Source of the DNA: an uncultured Treponema sp.
GTDB taxonomy: Bacteria > Spirochaetota > Spirochaetia > Treponematales > Treponemataceae
DNA length: 64,000 bases
NCBI GenBank assembly: GCA_946186185.1
Contig: CAMHMJ010000009.1
Coordinates: 1 to 64,000 of the forward strand
Direction: 5' to 3'
This document shows, in pieces, positions 16,365 through 24,640 of the stretch (positions are counted from its first letter, which is position 1; the number at the start of each line of letters is the position of its first letter). The notes under the pieces are model-generated. The model had not been told where the DNA came from. It saw only the letters and a program-made list of their open reading frames with translations, and made no database searches. The position numbers and the translations under genes are program-made.

Positions 16365-17555
16365 CTATCGGTTCTGCTGCATCTCCTTGGCGTTCTTTTT
16401 TCGATAGAAAATCGCAAGGTTGATAACTTCTTCACAATGAGGAATGAAAATCTTTCCGTCAACCTGCTTAAGCTTGATTTCATCCTGAATCTGAGCTATT
16501 ACGGCCGATTTCTGTCCATCCGGAACAGCACACATATTCAACAGGTCATTTATAGTAAGCTCTGTCTGATACTGTCCGTTTGAAACACGAGCCTTTTCAA
16601 GCTGAAGGGCAAGCATATCGATTGCCTTGTAAAGCGGTGTATGAAGAAGAGCGTTATCAAGCTGTCTGTACATTGACCACAGGCGGTCAGAAAGTGTTAC
16701 GGTAAGGCGCGCAATCAGCTGCGGCTGACTTGTTACCATCTGGTCAAAGTTCTGGCGGTTTACAACCATCAGGCGGCAGGCCTCATTTGCAATTGCACTG
16801 GCAGAACGGGGTTTATTTTCCAGAAGAGCCATTTCACCAAACATGTCGCCCTTATGAAGAACCGCAAGAACGACTTCCTCACCGTCTACGACCTTGGAAA
16901 TGGCAACCTGACCGTCCTGAATTACGAACATTTCAGCGCCGCCCTGGCTTTCCGACATAATCATGGTTCCCTTAGGATAAACACGGGTCAAATCCGGAGT
17001 CGGTTCAAGGAAAACTGCCTTGCTCATGGTTCTGTACTGCGAGAACCTCTTTAATGCCTCTTCCTTGTGAGCGCCGTTCGGACATTCCTTTACATAGCGG
17101 TAATAGGCATAAGAAGCGATTGAAATCTCGTTTTTCTTGTCGTAACACTGGGCAACGTCAAAAATATGCTCCGGCGTGTCTGCAGAAACCGTTTTGAGGG
17201 AATATTTCATCAGCTCTTCATTCATAATACGCATCCGGTTAGCAAAGGTGCGGATAATCTTAAGAGCAATCGGAGTATTCTGTGCAATAAGTTCAGGATA
17301 CTGGTCCTTCAGAACAGAAATACATTTTATATCTGTAATTGCTTCTACGTTTTCGATCTGTGCATGACCGGACATGCAGGAAATAACGCCTACAAAGTCT
17401 CCCGGGCCAAGTTTTCGGTAAGAACCTTCAGGATTGCTAGATTTGAAGCATCGAACATTCCCAGACTGAATAATATAAAAACGATCACAATTCTCACGAC
17501 CTTCAACCAGAAGATAATTTCCAGCCTTAATATTTACGAATGATAACTGCAACAC
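16365..17555 (-). CDS. Protein with two cyclic-nucleotide-binding domains, paralogue 2 (GTG start)
   Basis: 396 residues with the same four-part layout as its neighbour: degenerate first cNMP domain (GDFVGVISCMSGHAQIENV), linker, second domain with canonical FGEMALLENKPRSASA, and a possible winged-helix tail. I place the start at GTG 17555 because GAGAGG lies 8 nt upstream and the protein then aligns residue for residue with the start of paralogue 1 (LQLSFVNIKAGNY against FTLSIVEFKKGSY). A GTG three codons earlier lies too close to the ribosome-binding site. It starts 24 nt after the murB stop codon, so it is likely in the same operon. Confidence 0.82.
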   Translation of the reverse strand: MLQLSFVNIKAGNYLLVEGRENCDRFYIIQSGNVRCFKSSNPEGSYRKLGPGDFVGVISCMSGHAQIENVEAITDIKCISVLKDQYPELIAQNTPIALKIIRTFANRMRIMNEELMKYSLKTVSADTPEHIFDVAQCYDKKNEISIASYAYYRYVKECPNGAHKEEALKRFSQYRTMSKAVFLEPTPDLTRVYPKGTMIMSESQGGAEMFVIQDGQVAISKVVDGEEVVLAVLHKGDMFGEMALLENKPRSASAIANEACRLMVVNRQNFDQMVTSQPQLIARLTVTLSDRLWSMYRQLDNALLHTPLYKAIDMLALQLEKARVSNGQYQTELTINDLLNMCAVPDGQKSAVIAQIQDEIKLKQVDGKIFIPHCEEVINLAIFYRKKNAKEMQQNR

Positions 17556-17579
17556 TTCAAACACCTCTCGAACTATGCA

Positions 17580-18584
17580 TTATAAAAAGATAATCTCAGG
17601 CTCCAGTGTAAAACCTGTTTTATCTCTAACTGTATTAACGACATATTCTACAAGTTTTTTTACATCTTTTTGCGTTGCACCACCCAAGTTTATGATAAAA
17701 TTTCCATGAAAAGGTGCAACCTGGGCGTTTCCAGTCCTGTATCCCCTGAGTCCGCATTCATCCACAATTTTTCCGCTGGGTGAACCAAAGCTCCGGTTGT
17801 TTTTGAAGACACTTCCCGCACTTGGGTAGTCAAAATGTCCGCGCTTTTTCCGCTCCTGAATATAAAATTCACATTCTGCTTTAAGCGAAAACTCAGCCTC
17901 GTCAGAAGTTCCAGCGGCACATTTTGCATCCCCTCCGTTGCAGGATGCCTCCCCGCCGGCAGCCTTATCAGCCTTTTTAAGGGCAAAAACCGCCTGAAGG
18001 ATTATCTTGTTTTTGTTCTGAAAGGGCGAAACCTTGTAAGCCCAGTCTTCCTCCCTGAAAGGAACCTCCTCGCAATCAAAGGTCTCTGTATCAAAAACAT
18101 AGGCACTTACAATAAGGTTACTGATTGATTTATCAAAGCAGCGTGCATTCATATACACGGCGCCGCCCACAGTTCCGGGAAGTCCCGCAAACCGTTCCAT
18201 GCCGGTGAAGCCATTTTCCGTACAGAAATTCACAAGACTTTCCATGGATTCGCCGCTGCCGGAACAGATATACACATCCTCGCTGTCTTCCCGCACATCA
18301 GAATACATGCCCTTCATCCCAAGGGTACTGATAACGATTCCGTCAAAATAATCGTCCGGGAAAACAATGTTGCTCATTCCGCCAAGCACAAAATAGGGAA
18401 GCTTATATTTCTTTGAAAGGGCAATAATATCCTGAAGCTGAAAACTGTCTTCCGGTTCAACAAAGCAGGCCGCCTTGCCGCCGATTTTAAACGTAGTTCT
18501 GGGTGCAATTTCTTCATCGAACAGTACTTTTGAAGAAAACCCGGTTTTTTTTATAAAATTCTGCACTACGTCTTTTGTATTCAT
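17580..18584 (-). CDS. murB: UDP-N-acetylenolpyruvoylglucosamine reductase
   Basis: FAD enzyme of peptidoglycan precursor synthesis; it reduces UDP-GlcNAc-enolpyruvate to UDP-MurNAc. Recognisable are TTFKIGGKAACFVEP, FVLGGMSNIVFPDD, the FAGLPGTVGGAVYMNA flavin-binding segment, SAGSVFKNN with the catalytic serine, and a C-terminal GEIxP-like LEPEIIFL. A Cys/Gly/Ala-rich insertion (about 25 residues, near 215-240) interrupts the substrate domain. The start is uncertain: ATG 18584 gives the usual spacing to the FAD domain, ATG 18617 adds 11 residues, and neither has a Shine-Dalgarno sequence. It heads the minus-strand operon and is divergent from proS. Confidence 0.9.
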   Translation of the reverse strand: MNTKDVVQNFIKKTGFSSKVLFDEEIAPRTTFKIGGKAACFVEPEDSFQLQDIIALSKKYKLPYFVLGGMSNIVFPDDYFDGIVISTLGMKGMYSDVREDSEDVYICSGSGESMESLVNFCTENGFTGMERFAGLPGTVGGAVYMNARCFDKSISNLIVSAYVFDTETFDCEEVPFREEDWAYKVSPFQNKNKIILQAVFALKKADKAAGGEASCNGGDAKCAAGTSDEAEFSLKAECEFYIQERKKRGHFDYPSAGSVFKNNRSFGSPSGKIVDECGLRGYRTGNAQVAPFHGNFIINLGGATQKDVKKLVEYVVNTVRDKTGFTLEPEIIFL

Positions 18585-18705
18585 AACAATATAATTTACA
18601 CTTTTTTCGGCTTTCATACTAGTGGGACGAATGTCGAGTTTAATAGTTTCAACTCCAAAATCACAACAGCAGAATCGTCATTCCGTCTACATTCAGCCAA
18701 CTACC

Positions 18706-18734
18706 TTGAATTTCGCCTTTTTTCTCTATAAAAT
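18706..18734 (+). promoter_or_regulatory. Promoter of proS, leaderless arrangement
   Basis: TTGAAT (18706-18711), 17-bp spacer, TAAAAT (18729-18734; TATAAA overlaps it), then 8 nt to the ATG at 18743. No ribosome-binding site is present. Confidence 0.62.
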
Positions 18735-18742
18735 AGCGTATT

Positions 18743-20554
18743 ATGAAAGCATCAAAATTTATTATTTCAACCTTACGCGACGCTCCAAACGACGCCGTTA
18801 TTTCAAGCCATCAGCTTATGATGAGAAGCGGAATGCTCAGAAAACTCGGAAACGGACTTTATTCATATATGCCTCTCGGTTTCCGCTCATTCACAAAATT
18901 ACAGAGAATCATTCGCGAAGAACTCGATAGAGCCGGAATGCTGGAAATGAAACCGACTGTTATTCAGCCGGGAGAACTCTGGAAGGAGTCCGGACGCTGG
19001 GACAAAATGGGCGACGAAATGCTCAAGCCACAGAACCGTCAGGGACAAGACATGGTAGTTTCTCCGACTGCGGAAGAAGCCTTCACCGCCCTGGTTCGGG
19101 AAGGTCTTTCAAGCTACAAACAGCTTCCTTTCACACTTTACCAGATTAATACAAAATACCGCGACGAAATCCGCCCGCGCTACGGTGTAATGCGCGGCCG
19201 TGAGTTCACCATGATGGACGCCTACTCCTTCGACAAGGACCAGGCAGATCTGGACAATTCCTACGACAATGCCGCAGCCGCTTACCGCCGCATTTTTAAG
19301 CGCCTTGGACTTAAAACAATTTCCGTAAAAGCCGACACCGGTGCCATGGGCGGTTCCGGTTCAGAAGAGTTTATGGTAGAAAGCGAAATCGGCGACGACA
19401 CCCTTATCCTCTGCCCGAACTGCGACTACGCTGCAAACGTTGAAAAAGCAGCCTGCGCAAAGGAAACTCCACTGGATTCCAACGGAAAGCCACAGGTAAA
19501 AACAGACCTTCCATACGAAGAGGTTGCAACTCCAAATGTTTTCTCCATTGAAGACATGGAAAAATTCTTCGGTGAAAAATCAACCCGCTTCTTAAAAGCA
19601 CTCATCTACAAGGTATACAATTCTTCCGTTGACCTTTCAAAGGCAGCCTGCACAGAACAGTTCAAAAAAGAATCTGACACCACCGGCGACTTCTACCCGG
19701 AAAGCTATGTCTGCGTTCTCATCCGCGGCGACCTTGATGTAAACGAAGCAAAGCTGGCAGCCGTTCTTAAAGCAAGCGGCGCAGAACTTGCAAACGACGA
19801 AGACGTAAAAAAATATTCCGGAGCACCACACGGCTTTGTAGGACCAGTTGGAATCAAAATTCCGGTTCTGGCAGACGACAGCACACTGGAAATGCACGAC
19901 TGTTTTGCGGGAGCAGGCAAAGAAGGCTTCCACTTAAAGCATGTTGAACCGGGCCGGGACTACACACCGTTTATGACAGCCGATGTCCGAACCGTTGTTC
20001 CTGGGGACAAATGCCCTGACTGCGGCGGAACCTTCTACATGAAAAAAGGAAACGAGCTTGGACACATCTTCAAGCTTGGAACAAAATACACAAAATCCAT
20101 GAGCGTAACCTACCTTGACCAGAACGCAAAACCTGTAACTCCGGTTATGGGCTGCTATGGAATCGGTGTTGACCGAACTCTGGCAAGCATTATCGAAGCT
20201 CATCACGACGACGACGGAATCATCTGGCCAATGACAGTTGCTCCTTTCCAGGTTGCCCTGGTGCCTGTTAAGTACGACGGAACAATGAAAGAAGCCGCTG
20301 ACAAAATCTACGAAGAGCTGGAAAAAGCCGGAATTGAAGTGCTTCTTGACGACCGAAACGAGCGCCCTGGCGTAAAATTCAAGGATGCCGACCTGATTGG
20401 TTTCCCGGTTCGCGTTGTAATCGGCGAAAAAAATCTTCCGAATGTAGAAATCAAGCTCCGAAAAGAAAAAGAAAGCAAGCTTATTCCTGCAGAAGAAGCC
20501 GCTTCCCTGATTATCAAAACCGTTCAGGAAGAACTTTCCCAGTTAAACGGCTAG
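18743..20554 (+). CDS. proS: Prolyl-tRNA synthetase, bacterial type with editing domain
   Basis: Class II synthetase charging tRNA-Pro. The 603 residues contain class II motif 1 (the GMLEMKPTVIQP region), motif 2 (the YRDEIRPRYGVMRGREFTMMDAYSF region) and motif 3 (GCYGIGVDRTLASIIE). Between motifs 2 and 3 lies the INS editing (YbaK-like) domain (about 220-400), which clears mis-charged Ala-tRNA. The C-terminal anticodon-binding domain (about 470-600) ends with VVIGEKN and EIKLRKEKE. The length matches bacterial-type ProS. The start is inferred to be used on a leaderless mRNA. Confidence 0.97.
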   Translation: MKASKFIISTLRDAPNDAVISSHQLMMRSGMLRKLGNGLYSYMPLGFRSFTKLQRIIREELDRAGMLEMKPTVIQPGELWKESGRWDKMGDEMLKPQNRQGQDMVVSPTAEEAFTALVREGLSSYKQLPFTLYQINTKYRDEIRPRYGVMRGREFTMMDAYSFDKDQADLDNSYDNAAAAYRRIFKRLGLKTISVKADTGAMGGSGSEEFMVESEIGDDTLILCPNCDYAANVEKAACAKETPLDSNGKPQVKTDLPYEEVATPNVFSIEDMEKFFGEKSTRFLKALIYKVYNSSVDLSKAACTEQFKKESDTTGDFYPESYVCVLIRGDLDVNEAKLAAVLKASGAELANDEDVKKYSGAPHGFVGPVGIKIPVLADDSTLEMHDCFAGAGKEGFHLKHVEPGRDYTPFMTADVRTVVPGDKCPDCGGTFYMKKGNELGHIFKLGTKYTKSMSVTYLDQNAKPVTPVMGCYGIGVDRTLASIIEAHHDDDGIIWPMTVAPFQVALVPVKYDGTMKEAADKIYEELEKAGIEVLLDDRNERPGVKFKDADLIGFPVRVVIGEKNLPNVEIKLRKEKESKLIPAEEAASLIIKTVQEELSQLNG

Positions 20555-20597
20555 AAAATACAGAAACACTAAGGTAGCAAAAAAAACATCATACAGG

Positions 20598-20726
20598 AGG
20601 GGCGCCTGCCCCTCGCTCCCAAGCCGAAAAAGTTCCAGAAAAGCTACCGCTTTTCTTCCCCTTTCCCGGCTTGTCCGCTACCCCCTCTAGCGGGGGAATA
20701 TTTCATTCCCCCACAACGCCCCCTTT
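20598..20726. repeat. GC-rich palindromic intergenic element (family 2, copy F3)
   Basis: Outer arms AGGAGGGGCG and CGCCCCCTTTCT. Inside are AGGGGCGCCTGCCCCT and a GGGGGAAT/ATTCCCCC hairpin just before ACAACGCCCCCTTT, the motif shared with the element at 10328-10455. It lies between proS and an exported-protein gene and ends about 19 bp before that gene's start. Confidence 0.7.
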
Positions 20727-20744
20727 CTTTAAGAGGTAATTCAA

Positions 20745-21950
20745 ATGAAAAGACTATTAACTATTCTTTCCCTTCTTACTCTATCCTTTACAGCTTTTTC
20801 CCTTCCAGGTTTTACGCCTTTTATCCAGGACATTCCGGGCTCCTATGTATGGTACCGGGATTACACCTTTCAGCGGGAAAGCTATGTGGGCTTTCTTACC
20901 TTTGACAGTTCAACCTATCAGGCCCGGTACTTTGCTCCTCAGAATGCAAAAGCAAAGCTCCCTGAAAAAGATATTAAAATCTATTTTTCCCTTGATCCAG
21001 AGGCTGACCACATTGAAATGACCGGGGAAAAGGTAATTGCAGGAGTTTCCCAAGAGGATACAGAGCTTGTAAACTACCTGCACGACATGGTTTACGAACT
21101 GAACGCCCGCCGTATCAAAGCCGGAGAAATTGCTCCCGGCTCAGAAAATACGGCTTCCGGCGAAAGCAGCGGCGGCATAACCGGCTCCACAGAAAACTCC
21201 CTTTCCCTCAATAAAAATGGTTCCGACTCCGGTTTTCTTCATTCCGGAATTAATATCCGGGAAGATTTTGCCCAGTTTGGCGGAGATGTAACCGTTATCT
21301 ACGACTTTTTAGTTCCTCTTTTTAATGTAAAACTGATTGAAAGTGCAGCCGGAAAAACAGAATTAAACCTTGTAACCTGCGGCCGCATCCAGTCCACAGA
21401 AGACAATTCTTTTGACGCCTTCAAGGGCTTTCCACAGAAGTTTCCTTCTAAGAAACACGGCTTTAAGAAATCTAAAAAAGCAGAAAAAATGGATTTTAAT
21501 ACTCCGGACGGACAGAAAATCACCCTGGATTCCGACTGGACCCGCTCCATGGAAAACCTGTGGCTTTTAGGTGACGCCGCTCTCATTTCCGCCGGCCTGA
21601 TTCCGGAAAACAACGCCGGGAATGAAACAGCAGAGGCTTCACTTATGTCCATTACCTTTATTCTCCGGCAGCTTCTGCTTTCATCAGGCACATCCTATAC
21701 AGACTGGAACTCCCTTGAAATTCAGAATTACAGCCAGCTTTTGGGAAGCGCAAATCCTTCTGCTTCTGCAAACTTCAAGGTTTCAGCAAACATCTGGCAA
21801 AATGATACCCAGAATCTTACAAAAAGCCTGAAAATCCTGAGCAAAAAAAATGGCGGCTACGCATTGTTTACGTTCACCGCCTTCGAAAATGTTTATCAGA
21901 AAAACAGGGCTTATTTCGACACAATAGTAAAAAGTTATCAGGTTAATTAA
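20745..21950 (+). CDS. Exported protein of unknown function
   Basis: 401 residues; signal peptide MKRLLTILSLLTLSFTAFS, mature protein from about residue 20. The body is beta-rich with an opening VWYRDYTFQRESYVGFLTF, a Ser/Gly/Asn-rich low-complexity linker (about 133-165), and a C-terminal region with many aromatic residues. I recognise no family. The AGAGG ribosome-binding site supports the start. It converges on the GerMN gene across a half-copy of the palindromic element. Confidence 0.75.
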   Translation: MKRLLTILSLLTLSFTAFSLPGFTPFIQDIPGSYVWYRDYTFQRESYVGFLTFDSSTYQARYFAPQNAKAKLPEKDIKIYFSLDPEADHIEMTGEKVIAGVSQEDTELVNYLHDMVYELNARRIKAGEIAPGSENTASGESSGGITGSTENSLSLNKNGSDSGFLHSGINIREDFAQFGGDVTVIYDFLVPLFNVKLIESAAGKTELNLVTCGRIQSTEDNSFDAFKGFPQKFPSKKHGFKKSKKAEKMDFNTPDGQKITLDSDWTRSMENLWLLGDAALISAGLIPENNAGNETAEASLMSITFILRQLLLSSGTSYTDWNSLEIQNYSQLLGSANPSASANFKVSANIWQNDTQNLTKSLKILSKKNGGYALFTFTAFENVYQKNRAYFDTIVKSYQVN

Positions 21951-21952
21951 CT

Positions 21953-22012
21953 TAACTTCGAGTTTTATAAGTTTTACTTCAAAATTGGCTCTCAGTCGCG
22001 TCCTGCGGGGCT
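21953..22012. repeat. Half-copy of the palindromic element (E1)
   Basis: TTAACTTCGAGTTTTATAA, then ACTTCAAAATTGGCTCTCAGTCGCG and TCCTGCGGGG, match the left 55-60 bp of copies C and D and then stop at the stop codon of the convergent GerMN gene. The right half is missing. Confidence 0.75.
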
Positions 22013-22018
22013 AAATTG

Positions 22019-22942
22019 CTAGAACGAGCTTCGGGCCAGGGGGGTGCCGATCCACTGGCCTTCGCTTCCCAGGTAGTCCTTCTTTTCGCCTTCAATCAGG
22101 AACTGGACGCTGCGAACCGTGGAAAACTCCGTTGCGGTGTATACAATCTGCATAAGCTGGGCAATGTAGCCTTCAACTCCAAAGGTCTGATTGATTTCAA
22201 ATGCCTCATTGAAATTCAGGGTTGCAGTTCCATTTTTAACACTGGCACCTAAAAGCCGTGTTCCCGCAGGAATCAAAGTCATAAGCTCCTTTCCTTTTTC
22301 ATCAAGGGAAGGACCTTTCAAAAGCTCGTTTATGGAATCCGTAAGGGGACTGTCAGATTTCTGAAGGGTTCGGCGGCTGCTTTTTCGGCTTACACTTCCG
22401 TCTGAATCAATTGAAACAAAATAGAGCGTAACCTCTGTCTTTTTCGGTACCTGAACAGCCGGAGTTTCCTGTGTTTTACTTTGAGAAGTCGTTTCCGGCT
22501 TTTTCGCTGTACTTTCATTTGCAGAATTTGTTTTCTTTTCTGAATCCAGAGGCAAGGTTTCAGTTTTTTTCTGATTTGCAGCTTCTGCCACACCTGTTCC
22601 GGACTTCTGCATTTCCGATTCAGGAACTTTATTTGCTTCGGTTCCGGTTACCTCAGTGTACTTTCCGCCACCAGAATTACCGGAAGGTTCTTTTGCTCCC
22701 AGTAAATCAAGGTTCATGCCAGTGCCCGGCTTTCCCTCAGATTTTCCGTTGTCAGATTTATTCATAAATTCCGGAGTGGTTCCAAAAACCCGTCCGAAAA
22801 AGTCCGTATCCTCAAGATTCTGCTTAATCTGGTTTCTTTTTACAAAAAAGACCACCATCATCAGAATAAAAATCAAAAACCAGAATGTAATCAAAAGATA
22901 ATTGCTTTTTTTCTTATTATTTTTACCTGCTTTCTTTGCCAT
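22019..22942 (-). CDS. Membrane-anchored GerMN-domain protein
   Basis: 307 residues: a basic N-terminus, one transmembrane helix (about 14-34), a long Ser/Glu/Lys/Pro-rich low-complexity linker (about 55-165), and a C-terminal GerMN domain (about 168-300) with VTLYFVSIDSDG, the SPLTDSINELLKGPS segment, LIPAGTRLLGASVKNGTATLNF and VYTATEFSTVRSVQFLIEG. GerMN domains occur in spore germination and envelope proteins as extracytoplasmic modules; here the topology would put it in the periplasm. AAGGAAG precedes the ATG. The function is unknown. Confidence 0.85.
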   Translation of the reverse strand: MAKKAGKNNKKKSNYLLITFWFLIFILMMVVFFVKRNQIKQNLEDTDFFGRVFGTTPEFMNKSDNGKSEGKPGTGMNLDLLGAKEPSGNSGGGKYTEVTGTEANKVPESEMQKSGTGVAEAANQKKTETLPLDSEKKTNSANESTAKKPETTSQSKTQETPAVQVPKKTEVTLYFVSIDSDGSVSRKSSRRTLQKSDSPLTDSINELLKGPSLDEKGKELMTLIPAGTRLLGASVKNGTATLNFNEAFEINQTFGVEGYIAQLMQIVYTATEFSTVRSVQFLIEGEKKDYLGSEGQWIGTPLARSSF

Positions 22943-22990
22943 ACTTCCTTTATCGGCAATTTTTTAAAGATTTTTAGATTTTTAAAAGCC

Positions 22991-23086
22991 TTAACTTCGA
23001 GTTTTAAATTAAAAAAAAATTGGCGTAAGCGGGGGGTCCCGCTGAAAGCCAATTTTTTAGTTTGAATAATTAAACTCAAAATTAAG
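22991..23086. repeat. Short relative of the palindromic element (E2)
   Basis: About 95 bp: ends TTAACTTCGAGTTT and AAACTCAAAATTAA, second stem AAAAATTGGC/GCCAATTTTT, third stem AGCGGG/CCCGCT with a tiny GGG loop. It has the same outer stems as the full elements but no internal module, and the same arms as the element at 55792. Confidence 0.75.
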
Positions 23087-23091
23087 GATGT

Positions 23092-24576
23092 TTATTTTGC
23101 CAGATATTCGTTGATAGCAGCAGCAGCTTTGCGACCTTCGCCCATAGCGAGGATTACTGTTGCAGCGCCTAAAACGATGTCTCCGCCGGCCCAAACCTTT
23201 GTCTTGCTTGTAGCCTGTTTGTCATCTACTACGATGTGGCCTTTTGCATCCTGGTCAAGACCTGGTGTTGTTTTTACAAGAAGCGGGTTAGAACCGTTTC
23301 CGAGGGCAACAATCATTGCATCGCATTCGATTTCGTGTTCGCTGCCTGGAATTGCAACAGGGCTTCGGCGGCCAGAAGCATCTGGTTCACCAAGTTCGTA
23401 AGAAAGAACTTTTACACCGCGCACCCTGCCGTCTTCAGTTCCAAGAACTTCAACCGGGTTTTCAAGGAAGCGGAAGTTTACGCCTTCTTCCTCAGCGTGA
23501 GCAATTTCTTCAAGTCGGGCAGGCATTTCGTTTCTTGTTCGACGGTAAACAATGTCTACCTGCTCTGCGCCCAGACGGTATGCCATTCGGGCAGCGTCCA
23601 TAGCAACGTTTCCTGCACCACAAACTACTACGTGCTTTGCTTCGTAGATTGGAGTTGCAGCGTGTTCTTTATCGTAACCTTTCATGAGGTTTGCGCGGGT
23701 AAGATATTCATTTGCGCTGAATACACCGATGAGGTTTTCACCAGGAATGCGCATAAATTTTGGAAGACCAGCACCTGTTCCTACGAATGCAGCGTCGAAT
23801 CCTTTTTCTTCAAGAAGCTGGTCCAGAGTATCTGTTCGGCCAACAAGGAAGTTCATTTCGAAAGTAACGCCCATTTTCTTAAGGTTGTCGATTTCGTTCT
23901 GAACGATTGCTTTTGGAAGACGGAATTCCGGGATTCCGTACATCATAACGCCGCCGGCTTTGTGGAATGCTTCGAAAACTGTTACTTCGTGACCTGCGCG
24001 TGCACAGTCAGCTGCGACTGTAAGACCTGCAGGACCCGCACCGATGATTGCAACCTTCTTTCCAGTTTTTGCTGCAATTGTAGGCATTGTAACCTTGTTG
24101 TTTTCTCTTTCCCAGTCAGCAACGAAGCGCTCAAGGCGACCGATGGAAACGGCTTTTTCAGCAGATTTGTAAACTTTTCCTACTGTACAAACGCCCTGAC
24201 ACTGCTTTTCCTGAGGACAAACGCGTCCGCAGATTGCAGGAAGAAGTGAAGTTTCCTTGATTGTGTCTACAGCGCCCTTAAAATCCCGGGCAGCAACCTT
24301 TGCAATGAACTGCGGGATTTTTACTCCAACAGGACAGCCTGCGATACAAGGCATGTTCTTACACTGAAGACAGCGGTTTGCTTCACAAACAGCCTGATCT
24401 TCTGTATATCCCAGGGCAACTTCTGCCATCTGGCGGGCGCGCGCTTTTGGTTCGCGGCTAGGCATTTCCATCTGAGGAATAGCCATGCGGTCTTTATTTG
24501 CAAGAACCTTGCCTTCGATTTTGGCAAGTTCGTCTTTTGCAATTTTATCTAATTCTTCAATAGTTTTATGTGACAT
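23092..24576 (-). CDS. gltA: NfnB/GltA-like FAD- and Fe-S-containing NADPH oxidoreductase subunit
   Basis: 494 residues, annotated in many genomes as 'glutamate synthase small subunit, homotetrameric'. The N-terminal Fe-S domain has cysteines 64, 69, 72, 77, 81 and a second set 116, 120, 126, 130. It is followed by an FAD-binding GAGPAG (179-184) with the HEVTVFE partner strand, and an NADP-binding CGAGNVAMDAA Rossmann motif. The neighbour upstream is a PyrK/SudB-like flavoprotein, and the pair matches the two subunits of NfnAB, which couples NADH, ferredoxin and NADP+ by electron bifurcation. No glutamate synthase large subunit is nearby, so Nfn is the better assignment (inference). Confidence 0.87.
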   Translation of the reverse strand: MSHKTIEELDKIAKDELAKIEGKVLANKDRMAIPQMEMPSREPKARARQMAEVALGYTEDQAVCEANRCLQCKNMPCIAGCPVGVKIPQFIAKVAARDFKGAVDTIKETSLLPAICGRVCPQEKQCQGVCTVGKVYKSAEKAVSIGRLERFVADWERENNKVTMPTIAAKTGKKVAIIGAGPAGLTVAADCARAGHEVTVFEAFHKAGGVMMYGIPEFRLPKAIVQNEIDNLKKMGVTFEMNFLVGRTDTLDQLLEEKGFDAAFVGTGAGLPKFMRIPGENLIGVFSANEYLTRANLMKGYDKEHAATPIYEAKHVVVCGAGNVAMDAARMAYRLGAEQVDIVYRRTRNEMPARLEEIAHAEEEGVNFRFLENPVEVLGTEDGRVRGVKVLSYELGEPDASGRRSPVAIPGSEHEIECDAMIVALGNGSNPLLVKTTPGLDQDAKGHIVVDDKQATSKTKVWAGGDIVLGAATVILAMGEGRKAAAAINEYLAK

Positions 24577-24640
24577 AATAAAAATCCTATTAGTCTTAAA
24601 GTCAATTTTTAATACATGGCTTAAGAAAATTAAGCCTATA

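Noticed and set aside
23236..24249. Long open frame (337 codons) on the plus strand opposite gltA
   Set aside because: It is antisense to a clearly functional gene, is rich in Cys, Phe and Ser as expected from complementary codon usage, and has no ribosome-binding site or homology.
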